DNA from: Kineosporia sp. R_H_3
GTDB lineage: Bacteria; Actinomycetota; Actinomycetes; Actinomycetales; Kineosporiaceae
NCBI RefSeq assembly: GCF_002198675.1
Contig: NZ_MWLL01000155.1
Coordinates: 1 to 53,123, forward strand
DNA: 53,123 nt
Reading direction: 5' to 3'
Under the pieces are notes generated by a model. It did not search any database. It was not told the origin of the DNA and was given only the letters and a program-made list of their open reading frames with translations. Shown piece after piece: positions 26,201 through 34,679 of the stretch (the stretch's first letter is position 1; every line of letters starts with the position of its first letter). The position numbers and the translations under genes are program-made.

Positions 26201-26384
26201 CCGCAACGCGACCGTGCTGTGGCGCGGCCGGCCGTCGGACGCGTTGCCGAAGACGGTGCGCGAGCTGGACGGCGTCGCCCGGATCGTCGGGTACCCGCCG
26301 GGGTCGGCGGGGCAGCTCGACGAGGACTACCTGCGCGTGACCCGCCGGGCGCGCTCGGTGGTGGAGCGGGTCTTCTACGGGTGA
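23241..26384 (+). CDS. glnE: bifunctional glutamine synthetase adenylyltransferase/deadenylylase
   Basis: GlnE switches glutamine synthetase off by adding AMP to a tyrosine and on again by removing it. The 1047-aa chain has two nucleotidyltransferase domains. The first has GMGKCGGRELNYVSDVD near residue 258 (deadenylylating side) and the second GMGRLGGSEAGYGSDAD near residue 768 (adenylylating side), both with the GxGxxGG...SDxD metal-binding pattern. It is about 50 residues longer than mycobacterial GlnE. I chose the GTG at 23241 because TACGGT (23228-23233) sits 7 bases upstream; an alternative GTG at 23232 would overlap that hexamer. Its likely target is the GlnA encoded at 35421-36845. 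Confidence 0.95.
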   Translation: MSTSRARRGSLGGQLARLGFVDVAKAERLLEDPALAGIVDPFEDVFEDGALSALGEAPDPDLALLSLVRILEQLIGLQPDDPFVAFDLDGDAGERPAAPTTGEIALLGAHPARLRAVLRSGGPARDRLVAVLGASTALGDHLARHPEHWTVLVEDDEESRTAPAMRAELLHAVGADPDAAEPVATLTPEEATDALRVAYRRRLLAVAGLDLTAPDPVVAMPAVGRELADLAAAALETALAIARSELPPDAAPCRIAVIGMGKCGGRELNYVSDVDVVYVVEPPEELAGDPDAETAALATGTRLAAGLARACSAATAEGTLWPVDANLRPEGKAGPLVRTLESHRSYYQRWAATWEFQALLKARPVAGDLALGEAYLDALEPMVWQASQRENFVEDVQAMRRRVEQHVPPKEAARQIKLGPGGLRDVEFSVQLLQLVHGRVEPRLRTGNTTQGLELLSTYGYVGRDDAAEMDRAYRFLRTLEHRVQLFRLRRTHVVPDAEADLRRMGRSFGFRRTPAVELEETWQARAREVRRLHEKLFYRPLLAAAARLTTDEVRLTPEAATARLRALGYRDPGGAMRHIEALTSGVSRRAAIQRQLLPVMLGWFAGGADPDAGLLSFRRVSDELGTTHWYLKMLRDSGAAAERMAHVLASSRLVSELLELGPEAVAMLGDEAELRPRPRSAMIDAVRRAADRHGGDPEGAVIAARAVRRREIVRTAIADLVGLADLAAVGRGLSDAAVAAVDGTLRAASAAVAQRTGGMLPTRLLVVGMGRLGGSEAGYGSDADVMFAHEPLPGADEKQAQDAAMAVVSELRRMLRMPGPEPALDVDADLRPEGRNGPLVRTLDSFAEYYGRWSSTWEAQALTRAVPIAGDEDLALRFVALVDPLRWPEGGLPEAAVKEIRRIKARVESERLPRGADPHRHLKLGRGGLSDVEWTVQLLQLQHASTVPGLRTTSTTGALAAAAEAGLLDEHDAHALLLAWTLASRVRNATVLWRGRPSDALPKTVRELDGVARIVGYPPGSAGQLDEDYLRVTRRARSVVERVFYG

Positions 26385-26436
26385 CGGCGGCTGCCCCGGG
26401 GTGCAGCCGGGCCGCCGCGTCGGTCAGGATGGCCCG

Positions 26437-27015
26437 GTGCAGCTGACCCCCGCCCGCGGCGTCTTCGGCGACGAGCCCGTCTGGTTCCACGAGCCGGCGC
26501 GCTGGCGCCGCTCCGGCCCCGACATCGTGCTCACCGCCGACCCGGGGAGCGACTTCTGGCGCCACACGCACTACGGCTACGTCCACGACAACGGGCACTT
26601 CCTCGGCGCCCGGATGCTCGGCGACTTCGTCGCGAGCACCACGGTGGACGGGCAGTACCGGACCGGCGGCGACCAGGCCGGCCTCATGGTCCGGATGGAC
26701 GCCGAGCGCTGGATCACCGTGGCGGTCGAGCGCGTCGACGGCGGGCACCGGATCGTCGCCGTCGTCACCCACGGCGTCTCGGACCGCAGCGTCGTCCCGG
26801 TCGGCCGGGTCGACGGCCCGGTCGGGCTGCGCGTCGTGCGCTCGGGCGACGGGCTCTCGGTCGAGTTCTCCCTGGACGCCGGGGTGACCTGGGTGGCGCA
26901 CCGGCTCTGCTACCTGCCGCCGGACCTGCCCGCGTTCGTCGGCCCGATGGCCGGCTCACCCGCCGGCGACGGCTTCGAGGTCGTCTTCCGCGACATCGTC
27001 ATCACCAAGCCCTGA
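26437..27015 (+). CDS. DUF1349 (concanavalin-like) protein
   Basis: The 192-aa protein matches DUF1349, a jelly-roll lectin-like fold: DFWRHTHYGYVHDNGHFLGARMLGDFV near residues 35-65, QAGLMVRMDAERWITVAVE near 85-105, and a final GFEVVFRDIVITKP. Relatives include regulators of kanosamine or sugar metabolism, but no reaction is established. The GTG at 26437 is chosen because CAGGAT at 26425-26430 gives the leaderless-type 6-base spacing and family members start near here. There is no signal peptide. Confidence 0.8.
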   Translation: MQLTPARGVFGDEPVWFHEPARWRRSGPDIVLTADPGSDFWRHTHYGYVHDNGHFLGARMLGDFVASTTVDGQYRTGGDQAGLMVRMDAERWITVAVERVDGGHRIVAVVTHGVSDRSVVPVGRVDGPVGLRVVRSGDGLSVEFSLDAGVTWVAHRLCYLPPDLPAFVGPMAGSPAGDGFEVVFRDIVITKP

Positions 27016-27047
27016 CCCCGCCTGCGCGCGCCCGCCGGGAACGGCAG

Positions 27048-27143
27048 CGGGCCCGGACGACGCGGGGAACGTCGTCCGGGCCCGAACCAGGTCAGGGGGC
27101 TGACCCGGGGAGCGACGGCCCGCCTGGGGCGGGCGGGCCGTCG
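27048..27143. terminator. three consecutive hairpins between convergent genes
   Basis: Inverted repeats at 27048-27061/27071-27084 (14-base arms, 9-base loop), 27091-27095/27100-27104 (GTCAG/CTGAC, loop GGGG) and 27113-27124/27132-27143 (12-base arms) fill the gap between the DUF1349 stop and the stop of the secreted protein gene (27160). Each outer hairpin probably ends one of the two facing transcripts. Confidence 0.75.
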
Positions 27144-27159
27144 CGCACGGTGCTGTGCG

Positions 27160-29571
27160 TCAGGTCGTGAACGGCCCCACGCCACCGCCGAACGTGGTGA
27201 ACGCGTACCACGGCGCGTTCGCCGGGACGGCTCCGTTGCGCAGCCGAAGCTCCCACGTCGCCCCGCCGGGCGCCGCGGTCACCGTGGCGGTGCCGACGAA
27301 GGTGTAGTTGGTCGCGTTGACGGTCTTGCTGTACACCCGCACGATCGTGCTCCCGTTCGACACTCCGCCGTTGAGCCGCAGCTCGCTGCCGGCCCGGTAG
27401 CGACCGGTGGCGATCGTCACCGTGGGCTGGCCGCTGATCGACAGCCGGACCACGTCGCGGGCGAGGGGCAGGTCACCCTTGGTGACGGTCAGCCGGAAGA
27501 ACAGGCTGGTGGCCCGGACGTCCGCCGCGGTGGCCGCGGCCAGTGTCCCGGTCGGCAGCCCGATCGCCGGCAGCGTCACCGTCGGGTCCTCGACGTCCGT
27601 CGCGGACAGGAAACTCGGGCCCGTGGCCAGCGGTGCCGTGACCGAGTCCGAGGTGACCCGCTCCCAGAGGTACGTCACGTCCGTGTTCGGCGTGCTCGCG
27701 TTGAGCGGGACACCGGCGCCGGCCCGGGTGATCGTGGAGTCGGTGCCCGCGTTGACCACGAGCAGCTCGTTGACGACCGCGGTGTCCGGCATCGACTCGG
27801 GCCCGTACCCGCCGAGGTTCCGCGCGGCCACGGTGACCGAGTACGTGCCGGGCGCGACCCCGGTGACCGTCTTGCTCAGCGGCGTCGCCGGCACCTCGAC
27901 CGAACCGCTGACCGCCTCGGAGCTCACGGCGTTGTAGGTGATCCGGTAGCCGGTGATCGCCGGGGCCGGGGGCGTCGTGGTCACTGCCGCCCACGTCACC
28001 CCGATGGACGACGCACCGCCGGTCGCGTCCACCAGGGTCGGCGGGACCGCGGGAACGGCCACCGTGGCGAACGTGGCCTCCCGGTGGATGACCGTGGCGT
28101 TGTCGGCCTCGTCGATCGCCACGGCGCTGATCCGCTTGGTCTGCGACAGCGTGAACGGAGCGGTGTAGAGGCTCGCGGCTGGGTCGACGGTCCCGCCCGG
28201 CAGCGAGATCGCCGGCTCGGGGTCACCGATGTCCGTGAGCATGTAGTAGATCTCGCCCTCGTCTGCGTCGAGGGAGAACTGGGTCGGCGCGTTGAACGTG
28301 CCGCCGTCCGGTGTGAGCGTCAGGGTCGGCGCGACGGTGTCGGGCGCCTCGGTGCTCACGGTGACGCCGGGGAGCGTCTCGATACCGAGCGCGTTGATGG
28401 ACCGCACGTTGACCGTGTAGTTCTGGCCCGAGTCGAGATCGGTGACCGTCGTCCCCGTGCCTGCCTGCCCGGTGACGACCGCGCCACGGACCTCCTGCTC
28501 GGTCACGGTGGTCGGCGTGCCGGCGGTGCTCGTCGTGCTGACCGCCGAGACGCGGTACCCGGTGACGGCCGGCGTGCCGGGAACCGCCACCGCGGGCGTC
28601 CAGCTGACGTCGACCTGGCCGGAGTTGCCGGTGCGGATCGCCTTGACGTTGCCGGGGGCCGGCGGGCCGGCCTGCTGCGGGCCGGCCGGGCAGCCGCCGA
28701 AGCCGGGGCCGCCGAGCTCGCCGAACTCGGCGATCGTCAGGCCCTGGCGGTTGGCGTCGAGGTCCTCGAGCTCCCAGGACATGTACCGAGTCCCGCCGGC
28801 GGCCGCGAGCGCCGCGAGCTGCGGGGTGTCGAACTGGTAGGTCGCGAGGAACCGGGCCGGACCGTTCGGCCCCGCGGCGTCGAACTCGAGCATCGACGAG
28901 TAGCCGCCGCGCGGCGCCGGCGTCAGCGGTCCGGGGACCGCACGCACGTCACGCCGCTGGATGGCCGTGTCGACCATGTCGGGGTTGATGATCCGCTGCT
29001 CGCCCTGCGCGAGGACGATGTCGGCGCCGACCGTGCCGCGCACGTACAGCGTCGATCCGACGACCTGGACGGCCGGGCCGGTGAACAGGTCGCCGGGCAC
29101 GGACGTGCTGGGGGCGGCGGTCCCCGACCCGGTGCGGGTGTCCGCGACCGCGTCGCCGTCGATCGCGATGCTCACGACGTCGCCGGCCTTGATGTCCGGG
29201 GTGACGTCGGGGGCGTCCGTGCCCGTTCCCCAGCACACGCCACCGGGGTGGTTCACCTCGAGCGCGACACCACCGGGGGCGATCTCGCCCTCGCCCTTGC
29301 CGATGACCTCGTTGTTGCGGGTGACGGTCACCGTCATCGTCTTGCCCGCGTCCTCCTCGTACCCCTCGATGGAGACGAAGTCGCGGTCCGGGAAGACGAC
29401 GATGTTGTTCGGGAACGCGGGGACCGCGGCGGATGCCGGGGAGGCCAGCGTCAGGGAGCCGATCGCGCCGCCGGACACCGCCAGCGCCACCGCCAGCCCC
29501 ATCCGGGTCGGCTTGTCGAGAGATCGGAGCCGGCGCGCAAGGGCGCGCGGCAGCGCAGCGGTGCGATTCAT
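27160..29571 (-). CDS. large secreted fibronectin type III domain protein
   Basis: The 803-aa protein carries a long Arg-rich signal peptide: hydrophobic stretch GLAVALAVSGGAIGSLTLA, then cleavage near residue 48 at SPASA/A. A family-specific N-terminal region follows (NNIVVFPDRDFVSIEGYEED, EVNHPGGVCWG), then a first Fn3 domain near 305-405, a segment near 415-500 resembling the chitobiase C-terminal domain (EGEIYYMLTD), a second Fn3 near 508-605, and an Ig/PKD-like tail. No LPXTG signal or transmembrane anchor follows, so it is probably released or held non-covalently in the wall. No catalytic motif is visible. The start is the ATG at 29569-29571. Confidence 0.8.
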   Translation of the reverse strand: MNRTAALPRALARRLRSLDKPTRMGLAVALAVSGGAIGSLTLASPASAAVPAFPNNIVVFPDRDFVSIEGYEEDAGKTMTVTVTRNNEVIGKGEGEIAPGGVALEVNHPGGVCWGTGTDAPDVTPDIKAGDVVSIAIDGDAVADTRTGSGTAAPSTSVPGDLFTGPAVQVVGSTLYVRGTVGADIVLAQGEQRIINPDMVDTAIQRRDVRAVPGPLTPAPRGGYSSMLEFDAAGPNGPARFLATYQFDTPQLAALAAAGGTRYMSWELEDLDANRQGLTIAEFGELGGPGFGGCPAGPQQAGPPAPGNVKAIRTGNSGQVDVSWTPAVAVPGTPAVTGYRVSAVSTTSTAGTPTTVTEQEVRGAVVTGQAGTGTTVTDLDSGQNYTVNVRSINALGIETLPGVTVSTEAPDTVAPTLTLTPDGGTFNAPTQFSLDADEGEIYYMLTDIGDPEPAISLPGGTVDPAASLYTAPFTLSQTKRISAVAIDEADNATVIHREATFATVAVPAVPPTLVDATGGASSIGVTWAAVTTTPPAPAITGYRITYNAVSSEAVSGSVEVPATPLSKTVTGVAPGTYSVTVAARNLGGYGPESMPDTAVVNELLVVNAGTDSTITRAGAGVPLNASTPNTDVTYLWERVTSDSVTAPLATGPSFLSATDVEDPTVTLPAIGLPTGTLAAATAADVRATSLFFRLTVTKGDLPLARDVVRLSISGQPTVTIATGRYRAGSELRLNGGVSNGSTIVRVYSKTVNATNYTFVGTATVTAAPGGATWELRLRNGAVPANAPWYAFTTFGGGVGPFTT

Positions 29572-29883
29572 GTGATGCCCCAATACCTTCGCAGTCCCCA
29601 AGGGACCGGCTGCCCCGCCGGTCACTACCGAGGCTGCACGTCAAAAGGCTTCAGGGCTAAGGGAGTCTTAAAATTCCCCCTAGTTTGGGGGGTGCCCACC
29701 CCCCGCATGAGGGGGGCCGTACGGACGAGCCACTCCGTCGTTCGGTGGATCTGCGGTCGTTTTCCGTGATCGCACCACGACGGGCCCGGCGCCCAGCATG
29801 GCACGTCCCGGCGCGGGCCACGTGCGGCTCGTACAGTCGTGGCAGCGGTGCCGGGCAGGCACCGCCCGAGGCGGGAGGTGGCC
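29572..29883. other. 312-base divergent intergenic region (secreted protein/corA)
   Basis: This gap holds the 5' regions of the Fn3-protein gene (minus) and corA (plus). Reading the minus strand, it contains a TTTTAAGAC stretch, TTGACG at 29636-29641, a small GTCCC-TTG-GGGAC hairpin (about 29598-29611), and GAAGG before the ATG. At 29676-29716 lies an unusual alternation of C and G runs. Base composition is more AT-rich than elsewhere around 29640-29690. I see no RNA gene or riboswitch that I can name. Confidence 0.5.
29676..29716. repeat. alternating C/G homopolymer runs able to form mutually exclusive hairpins
   Basis: Runs CCCCC (29676-29680), GGGGGG (29687-29692), CCCCCC (29699-29704) and GGGGGG (29711-29716) alternate, with the six-base runs starting exactly 12 bases apart. 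Each run can pair with either neighbour. GGGGGGTG and CACCCCCC around CC form an 8-base inverted repeat. It lies upstream of a secreted protein gene. Confidence 0.8.
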
Positions 29884-31092
29884 GTGAGCCGGGACGACGC
29901 GACGTGGCGGCGCGCGGCGCGCCTGGCCCGGGGTGCGCTCCCGCTGCGGGCGGCCCCGTGGACCACGGCCGGGCCGCACGGGGCCGGCCCGGACGAGGAC
30001 GGCGACGCGACGTCCGACGGGCCGGCCCGGCCCGGCCGGGGCATCGACGAGGTCATCGGCGACTGCGCGCTCTACGAGGGCGGCCGCCGCCGGCCGGGCC
30101 GGATCGACCTCGCCGACGCCGGCCGGACGGCGCGGACGGTGCAGGGCGGCAAGGGGTTCGTCTGGATCGGCCTCCAGCAGCCCACCGCCGAGGAGATCGC
30201 CGTCGTCGCCGAGGCGTTCGGGCTGCCCGCCCTCGCCGTCGAGGACGCCGTCAAGGCGCACCAGCGGCCCAAGCTCGAGGTCTACGGCGACGTCGTGTTC
30301 GTCGTCATCAAGCCGGTGCGGTACGTCGACCACGAGGAGGTCGTCGACGTCACCGAGATCGCCGTCTTCCTCGGGCGCAACTTCGTCGTGACCGTCCGGC
30401 ACGGGCACAGCGACGTCCTGCGCCGGGTGCGCGCCGAGATCGACGACGAGGGGTCGGACCTCGCCGCGCACGGCCCGACCGGGGTGCTCTACCGGACGGC
30501 GGACCTCGTCGTCGACGGCTACGAGGAGGCGATCAGTTCGATCGACGTCGACGTCGACGAGATCGAGCTGCAGGTCTTCGGCGCCGAGCAGCACGACGTC
30601 GACGACGACGAGAACTCCGAGCGCATCTACAAGCTCAAGCGCGAGATCGCCGAGTTCCGGCGGGCGGTCGCGCCGCTCGCGCTGCCGCTCCAGCGGCTCG
30701 CCGACGGCGCCGTCGCCGGCGTCGACGCCGAGCTGCTCCAGTACTTCCGCGACGTCCACGACCACGTGCTGCGCGCCGCCGACGCGATCGAGGTGCACGA
30801 CCGGCTGCTCTCCGACGTGCTCCAGGCCGAGCTGGCCCGGGTCGCGGCCCGGCAGAGCCGGATCGCGGTGCGGCAGAACGAGATCGCCGTCCGGCAGAAC
30901 GAGGACATGCGCAAGATCTCGGCCTGGGCGGCGATCGCGCTCGTGCCGACGGCGATCGCCGGCATCTACGGCATGAACTTCGACAACATGCCCGAGCTGC
31001 ACTGGCGCTACGGGTACTTCGGTGTGCTCACCGTCATCGGCGTCGCCTGCGTCACCCTGTACCGGCTGTTCCGCCGCAACGGCTGGCTCTGA
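29884..31092 (+). CDS. corA: CorA-type magnesium/cobalt transporter
   Basis: The 402-aa protein is a CorA channel subunit for Mg2+ (also Co2+ or Ni2+). A soluble N-terminal domain carries VWIGLQQPTAEEIAVVAEAFGL and LEVYGDVVFVVIKPV. A long helical part with repeated RQ(S/N) and EI residues leads to two C-terminal membrane segments, with the selectivity motif at Gly363-Met364-Asn365 in IYGMNFDNMPE. The tail RLFRRNGWL ends just after the second segment, as usual. The GTG at 29884 has GGGAGG just upstream; a longer in-frame extension to 29839 is less likely. The first 50 residues are extra relative to the core family. Confidence 0.95.
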   Translation: MSRDDATWRRAARLARGALPLRAAPWTTAGPHGAGPDEDGDATSDGPARPGRGIDEVIGDCALYEGGRRRPGRIDLADAGRTARTVQGGKGFVWIGLQQPTAEEIAVVAEAFGLPALAVEDAVKAHQRPKLEVYGDVVFVVIKPVRYVDHEEVVDVTEIAVFLGRNFVVTVRHGHSDVLRRVRAEIDDEGSDLAAHGPTGVLYRTADLVVDGYEEAISSIDVDVDEIELQVFGAEQHDVDDDENSERIYKLKREIAEFRRAVAPLALPLQRLADGAVAGVDAELLQYFRDVHDHVLRAADAIEVHDRLLSDVLQAELARVAARQSRIAVRQNEIAVRQNEDMRKISAWAAIALVPTAIAGIYGMNFDNMPELHWRYGYFGVLTVIGVACVTLYRLFRRNGWL

Positions 31093-31203
31093 CGCTCGGC
31101 GGGTCCGCGTCGTGCGGGCGGCCGGGATGACGGTCCGTCCGGCCGGATGACGTCCGGCCCGACGTCCCCCGCCCCGGTGCCGCCGAGCACTAGCGTGGTC
31201 CGC

Positions 31204-32250
31204 GTGATCGACAGGGTCCTCGGGGAGCTCGAGTCGGCGTTGCACGCCGACGGGGCAGCAGCCGGCCGGGCGATGCAGGCCGTGTGGCAGCAGGTCGGGG
31301 CGGCGGACGCCGCCGCGGCGACGCGGGCGCTGGAGCGCATCGGCTCGCTGTTCGACGGTCTGCCGCCCGGCCGCGGGAGCCGGCTGGCCGTGCTCGCGGG
31401 CGCGCTCGTGGAGCGCGGCGCCGACCCGGCGCCCGCGGTGGCCGCCGTCGTCGACGGCTGGCTGGAGGCGGCGGAGGCGGCGACGGAGTTCGCCCGGCGC
31501 TGGCGGCTCGCCGTCCGGCTCGCACCGCCGGAGCCGGTGGACGACCCCGCGACGTTCGAGGCCGTCGTCACCCGGCTCGCGGGCGGGGAGCCGGCTGACG
31601 AAGGGCTGCGCCGCCTCGCCGCGGCCTGGTTCATGCTCGGGCAGTGGACGATGGCGCTGACGACCTTCCTCCAGCGGGCCGCCGTCCGGGCCGGCCTGCC
31701 GCGCCGGGAGGAGGTCGAGGACGCCGTGGAGGCCCTCCAGGACGTCCGCTACGACCTCGACTGGCTCGTGGACCTGCTCCGGGTGCTCGACGACGAGGAG
31801 ATCCTCGTCCTGCACCGGCCGAGCGGACGCGGCTGGGCGCTCACCGTCGGAGGGATCGGCGACAACTTCCAGCTGCACACGCTGCTCGCCGCGACCCTGC
31901 TGAGCATGACCGACGACCGGCTGCTGCCCGGCATGCCCCCGCCCGCCGCCGAGGTCGCCGCCGCGACCGACGGCCCGCTGCGCCCCGACGGCGGGATGCA
32001 GGCGCGCTTCCACCTCGTGGACGGCGAGGGGCACTGGATCTGGAACGAGGGCGTCCCCGCGGACATCCCCGTCGTCGACGGCGCGCGCGTCGTCCTGCTC
32101 GACCCGCTCGCCGAGGCCCGCACGTGGGAGGCGGGCCGGCAGTTCGCGCAGATGGTGCCGACGGTCCGGCTGGTGCGGGTGCTCGACCGGGACGAGGCCG
32201 CGCTGCGGATCGTGTCGGTCCCCACGATCGCGACCCCGCAGCACCCGTGA
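31204..32250 (+). CDS. conserved protein of unknown function, 348 aa
   Basis: I do not recognise this family. The protein is acidic, with an alpha-helical N-terminal half rich in Ala and Leu (ADAAAATRALERIGSLFDGL, LVERGADPAPAVAAVVDGWL). The second half has several well-defined hydrophobic and Trp-containing segments (LRRLAAAWFMLGQWTMAL, DLDWLVDLLRVLDDEEILVLHR, GGIGDNFQLHTLLAATLL, GHWIWNEGVPADIPVVDGARVVLLDPLAEAR). There is no signal peptide or membrane helix. TAGCGT (31191-31196) lies 7 bases before the GTG, a leaderless-type start. It lies between corA and the type III glutamine synthetase gene. Confidence 0.7.
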   Translation: MIDRVLGELESALHADGAAAGRAMQAVWQQVGAADAAAATRALERIGSLFDGLPPGRGSRLAVLAGALVERGADPAPAVAAVVDGWLEAAEAATEFARRWRLAVRLAPPEPVDDPATFEAVVTRLAGGEPADEGLRRLAAAWFMLGQWTMALTTFLQRAAVRAGLPRREEVEDAVEALQDVRYDLDWLVDLLRVLDDEEILVLHRPSGRGWALTVGGIGDNFQLHTLLAATLLSMTDDRLLPGMPPPAAEVAAATDGPLRPDGGMQARFHLVDGEGHWIWNEGVPADIPVVDGARVVLLDPLAEARTWEAGRQFAQMVPTVRLVRVLDRDEAALRIVSVPTIATPQHP

Positions 32251-32276
32251 CACTCGGCACACGTCCCGGGCGCCGC

Positions 32277-32330
32277 GAACCACAACGATGACCTCCCCGA
32301 AACATTCGGGGTAGCGGGGCTACCTAGCGT
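32277..32330 (+). promoter_or_regulatory. promoter of the type III glutamine synthetase gene with partial GlnR-like box
   Basis: GAACC (32277), ATGAC (32288) and GAAAC (32299) follow each other with six-base spacers, the 11-base periodicity of GlnR a/b sites. GAAAC is exact and ATGAC has one mismatch to the GTNAC a-site. A TAGCGT -10-like hexamer follows at 32325-32330, 51 bases before the ATG. The rest of the 131-base gap shows nothing else. Confidence 0.4.
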
Positions 32331-32381
32331 CGATCTTCGGCAGACCTCTGCCGCACGGACGACGACAGGGAGTGGCAGCAC

Positions 32382-34556
32382 ATGGGTGGGAACGACGCTC
32401 GGATCCAGGCGATCAAGGACGTCGAGGCCTACGTGCCTCCTGCGGTGAGCTTCATGGCCGAGGAGAAGCCGGGCGAGATCTTCGGCGAGAACGTGTTCAG
32501 CCGCGCCGTGATGCAGCAGCGGCTTCCGAAGTCGGTCTTCAAGTCCGTCCTCGCGACGATCGAGCACGCCGCGCCGCTCGACCCGCTCGTCGCCGACGCC
32601 GTCGCCTCGGCGATGAAGGACTGGGCGCTCGAGAAGGGCGCCACCCACTACGCGCACGTCTTCTACCCGCTGACCGGCCTCACCGCGGAGAAGCACGACA
32701 GCTTCTTCGAGCCCATCGGGGACGGCGGCGCGATCGCCGAGTTCGCCGGCAAGACCCTCATCCAGGGCGAGCCGGACGCCTCGAGCTTCCCGAACGGCGG
32801 CCTGCGCAACACGTTCGAGGCCCGCGGGTACACCGGCTGGGACGTCACCAGCCCGGCGTACGTGCTCGAGAACCCGAACGGCAACACCCTGTGCATCCCG
32901 ACGGTCTTCGTCTCGATGACCGGCGAGGCGCTCGACCACAAGACGCCGCTGCTGCGCTCGCAGCAGGCGATGGCCGACCACGCCGAGCGGATCCTGCGCC
33001 TGTTCGGCCACACACCGGCGCGCGTCGTGTCGTACTGCGGCCCGGAGCAGGAGTACTTCCTCGTGGACCGGCACTTCGTGCTCGCCCGCCCGGACCTGCT
33101 CAACGCCGGCCGCACCCTCTTCGGTTCCAAGCCCCCGAAGGGCCAGGAGTTCGACGACCACTACTTCGGGGCCATCCCGGAGCGGGTGCTCGGCTTCATG
33201 CTCGACACCGAGCGGGCGCTGTTCAAGCTCGGCATCCCGGCGAAGACCCGGCACAACGAGGTCGCGCCCGGTCAGTTCGAGATCGCGCCGATGTTCGAGC
33301 GCGCGAACGTCGCGTCCGACCACCAGCAGCTGCTCATGACGACCTTCAAGTCGATCGCGCGCAAGCACGGCATGGAGTGCCTCTTCCACGAGAAGCCGTT
33401 CGCCGGCGTCAACGGCTCCGGCAAGCACGTGAACTTCTCCATCGGCAACGCCACCGAGGGCAACCTGCTCCTGCCGGGCGACAACCCGCACGACAACGCG
33501 CAGTTCCTCGTGTTCTGCGCGGCCGTCATCCGGGCCGTCCACAAGTACGCCGGGCTGCTCCGCGCGTCCGTCGCGTCGGCGAGCAACGACCACCGGCTCG
33601 GCGCCAACGAGGCCCCGCCGGCGATCATCTCGATCTTCCTCGGCGACCAGCTCGCCGGCGTCTTCGAGCAGATCGCCCTCGGGCCCGCGACGTCGTCCAA
33701 GAGCAAGGGCCGCCTGACGATCGGCGTCGACACGCTGCCCGTCCTGCCGACCGACCCGGGCGACCGCAACCGGACGAGCCCGTTCGCCTTCACCGGCAAC
33801 AGGTTCGAGTTCCGCGCGCCCGGCTCGATGCAGACGGTCGCCGGCCCGATGGTCACCCTGAACACGATCATGGCCGAGGCCCTCGACCACATCGCGACGG
33901 AGCTCGAGACGGCGGTCGCGGCCGGCACGGAGTTCAACGCCGCGGTCCAGGCCGTGCTCACCGAGATCATCAACACCCACGGCGCGGTCGTCTTCAACGG
34001 CGACGGCTACTCGGAGAAGTGGCAGGTCGAGGCCGCCGAGCGCGGGCTGCCGAACCTGCGGACGACGCTCGACGCGCTCCCCGAGCTCGTCTCGCCGGAG
34101 GCGATGGAGCTCTTCGAGAAGTACAAGGTCTTCAACCACCGCGAGATGCACAGCCGCTACGAGATCGGCCTGGAGCACTACACGCTGACGATCGGCGTCG
34201 AGGCGCGCCTCACGCACGAGATCGGTGCGACCGTCGTGCTGCCGGCCGCCGTCCGCTACCAGACCGAGCTCGCCGTCAACGTCGGTGCGCTCAAGGCGGC
34301 CGGGGTGGACGCCGACCTCACCTCGCTGGAGACGGTGACCGGTCCGCTCGGGGACCTGCGGACGGCGCTCGCGACCCTCGGCGCGGCCCTGGCCGCGGAC
34401 GCGGGGGACGAGCCGCTCGAGGAGGCCACGTACGCCCGGGACGTCCTGCTGCCGGCGATGGCCGCCGTCCGGACCGCCGCCGACGCGCTCGAGGGCATCG
34501 TCGCCGACGACCTGTGGCCGCTGCCGACCTACCAGGAGATGCTCTACATCCTCTGA
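32382..34556 (+). CDS. glnN: type III glutamine synthetase
   Basis: The 724-aa protein belongs to GSIII, which forms glutamine from glutamate, ammonia and ATP as a double-ring oligomer of about 80-kDa subunits. Landmarks are [19 protein letters not shown] near the N terminus, [23 protein letters not shown], the catalytic stretch [63 protein letters not shown] and [10 protein letters not shown]. The C-terminal 200 residues are helical. It has no adenylylation site of the GlnA type, so GlnE should not control it. GGGAGTGG precedes the ATG, and a long terminator follows. Confidence 0.95.
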   Translation: MGGNDARIQAIKDVEAYVPPAVSFMAEEKPGEIFGENVFSRAVMQQRLPKSVFKSVLATIEHAAPLDPLVADAVASAMKDWALEKGATHYAHVFYPLTGLTAEKHDSFFEPIGDGGAIAEFAGKTLIQGEPDASSFPNGGLRNTFEARGYTGWDVTSPAYVLENPNGNTLCIPTVFVSMTGEALDHKTPLLRSQQAMADHAERILRLFGHTPARVVSYCGPEQEYFLVDRHFVLARPDLLNAGRTLFGSKPPKGQEFDDHYFGAIPERVLGFMLDTERALFKLGIPAKTRHNEVAPGQFEIAPMFERANVASDHQQLLMTTFKSIARKHGMECLFHEKPFAGVNGSGKHVNFSIGNATEGNLLLPGDNPHDNAQFLVFCAAVIRAVHKYAGLLRASVASASNDHRLGANEAPPAIISIFLGDQLAGVFEQIALGPATSSKSKGRLTIGVDTLPVLPTDPGDRNRTSPFAFTGNRFEFRAPGSMQTVAGPMVTLNTIMAEALDHIATELETAVAAGTEFNAAVQAVLTEIINTHGAVVFNGDGYSEKWQVEAAERGLPNLRTTLDALPELVSPEAMELFEKYKVFNHREMHSRYEIGLEHYTLTIGVEARLTHEIGATVVLPAAVRYQTELAVNVGALKAAGVDADLTSLETVTGPLGDLRTALATLGAALAADAGDEPLEEATYARDVLLPAMAAVRTAADALEGIVADDLWPLPTYQEMLYIL

Positions 34557-34578
34557 GCCGCCCGTCCGGCGTCGACGG

Positions 34579-34608
34579 AAGGCGGGTCCCCGACCGGGGA
34601 CCCGCCTT
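34579..34608 (+). terminator. strong hairpin terminator after the type III glutamine synthetase gene
   Basis: Arms of 14 bases at 34579-34592 and 34595-34608 are exactly complementary, and TTCT follows. It begins 22 bases after the stop at 34556. Confidence 0.9.
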
Positions 34609-34679
34609 CTGCATGCGGGCCGATGAGTCTGCGCCACCATGGCGGTCTCGTCCCCGACACCCCGGCCGCAGGAGGAAGC

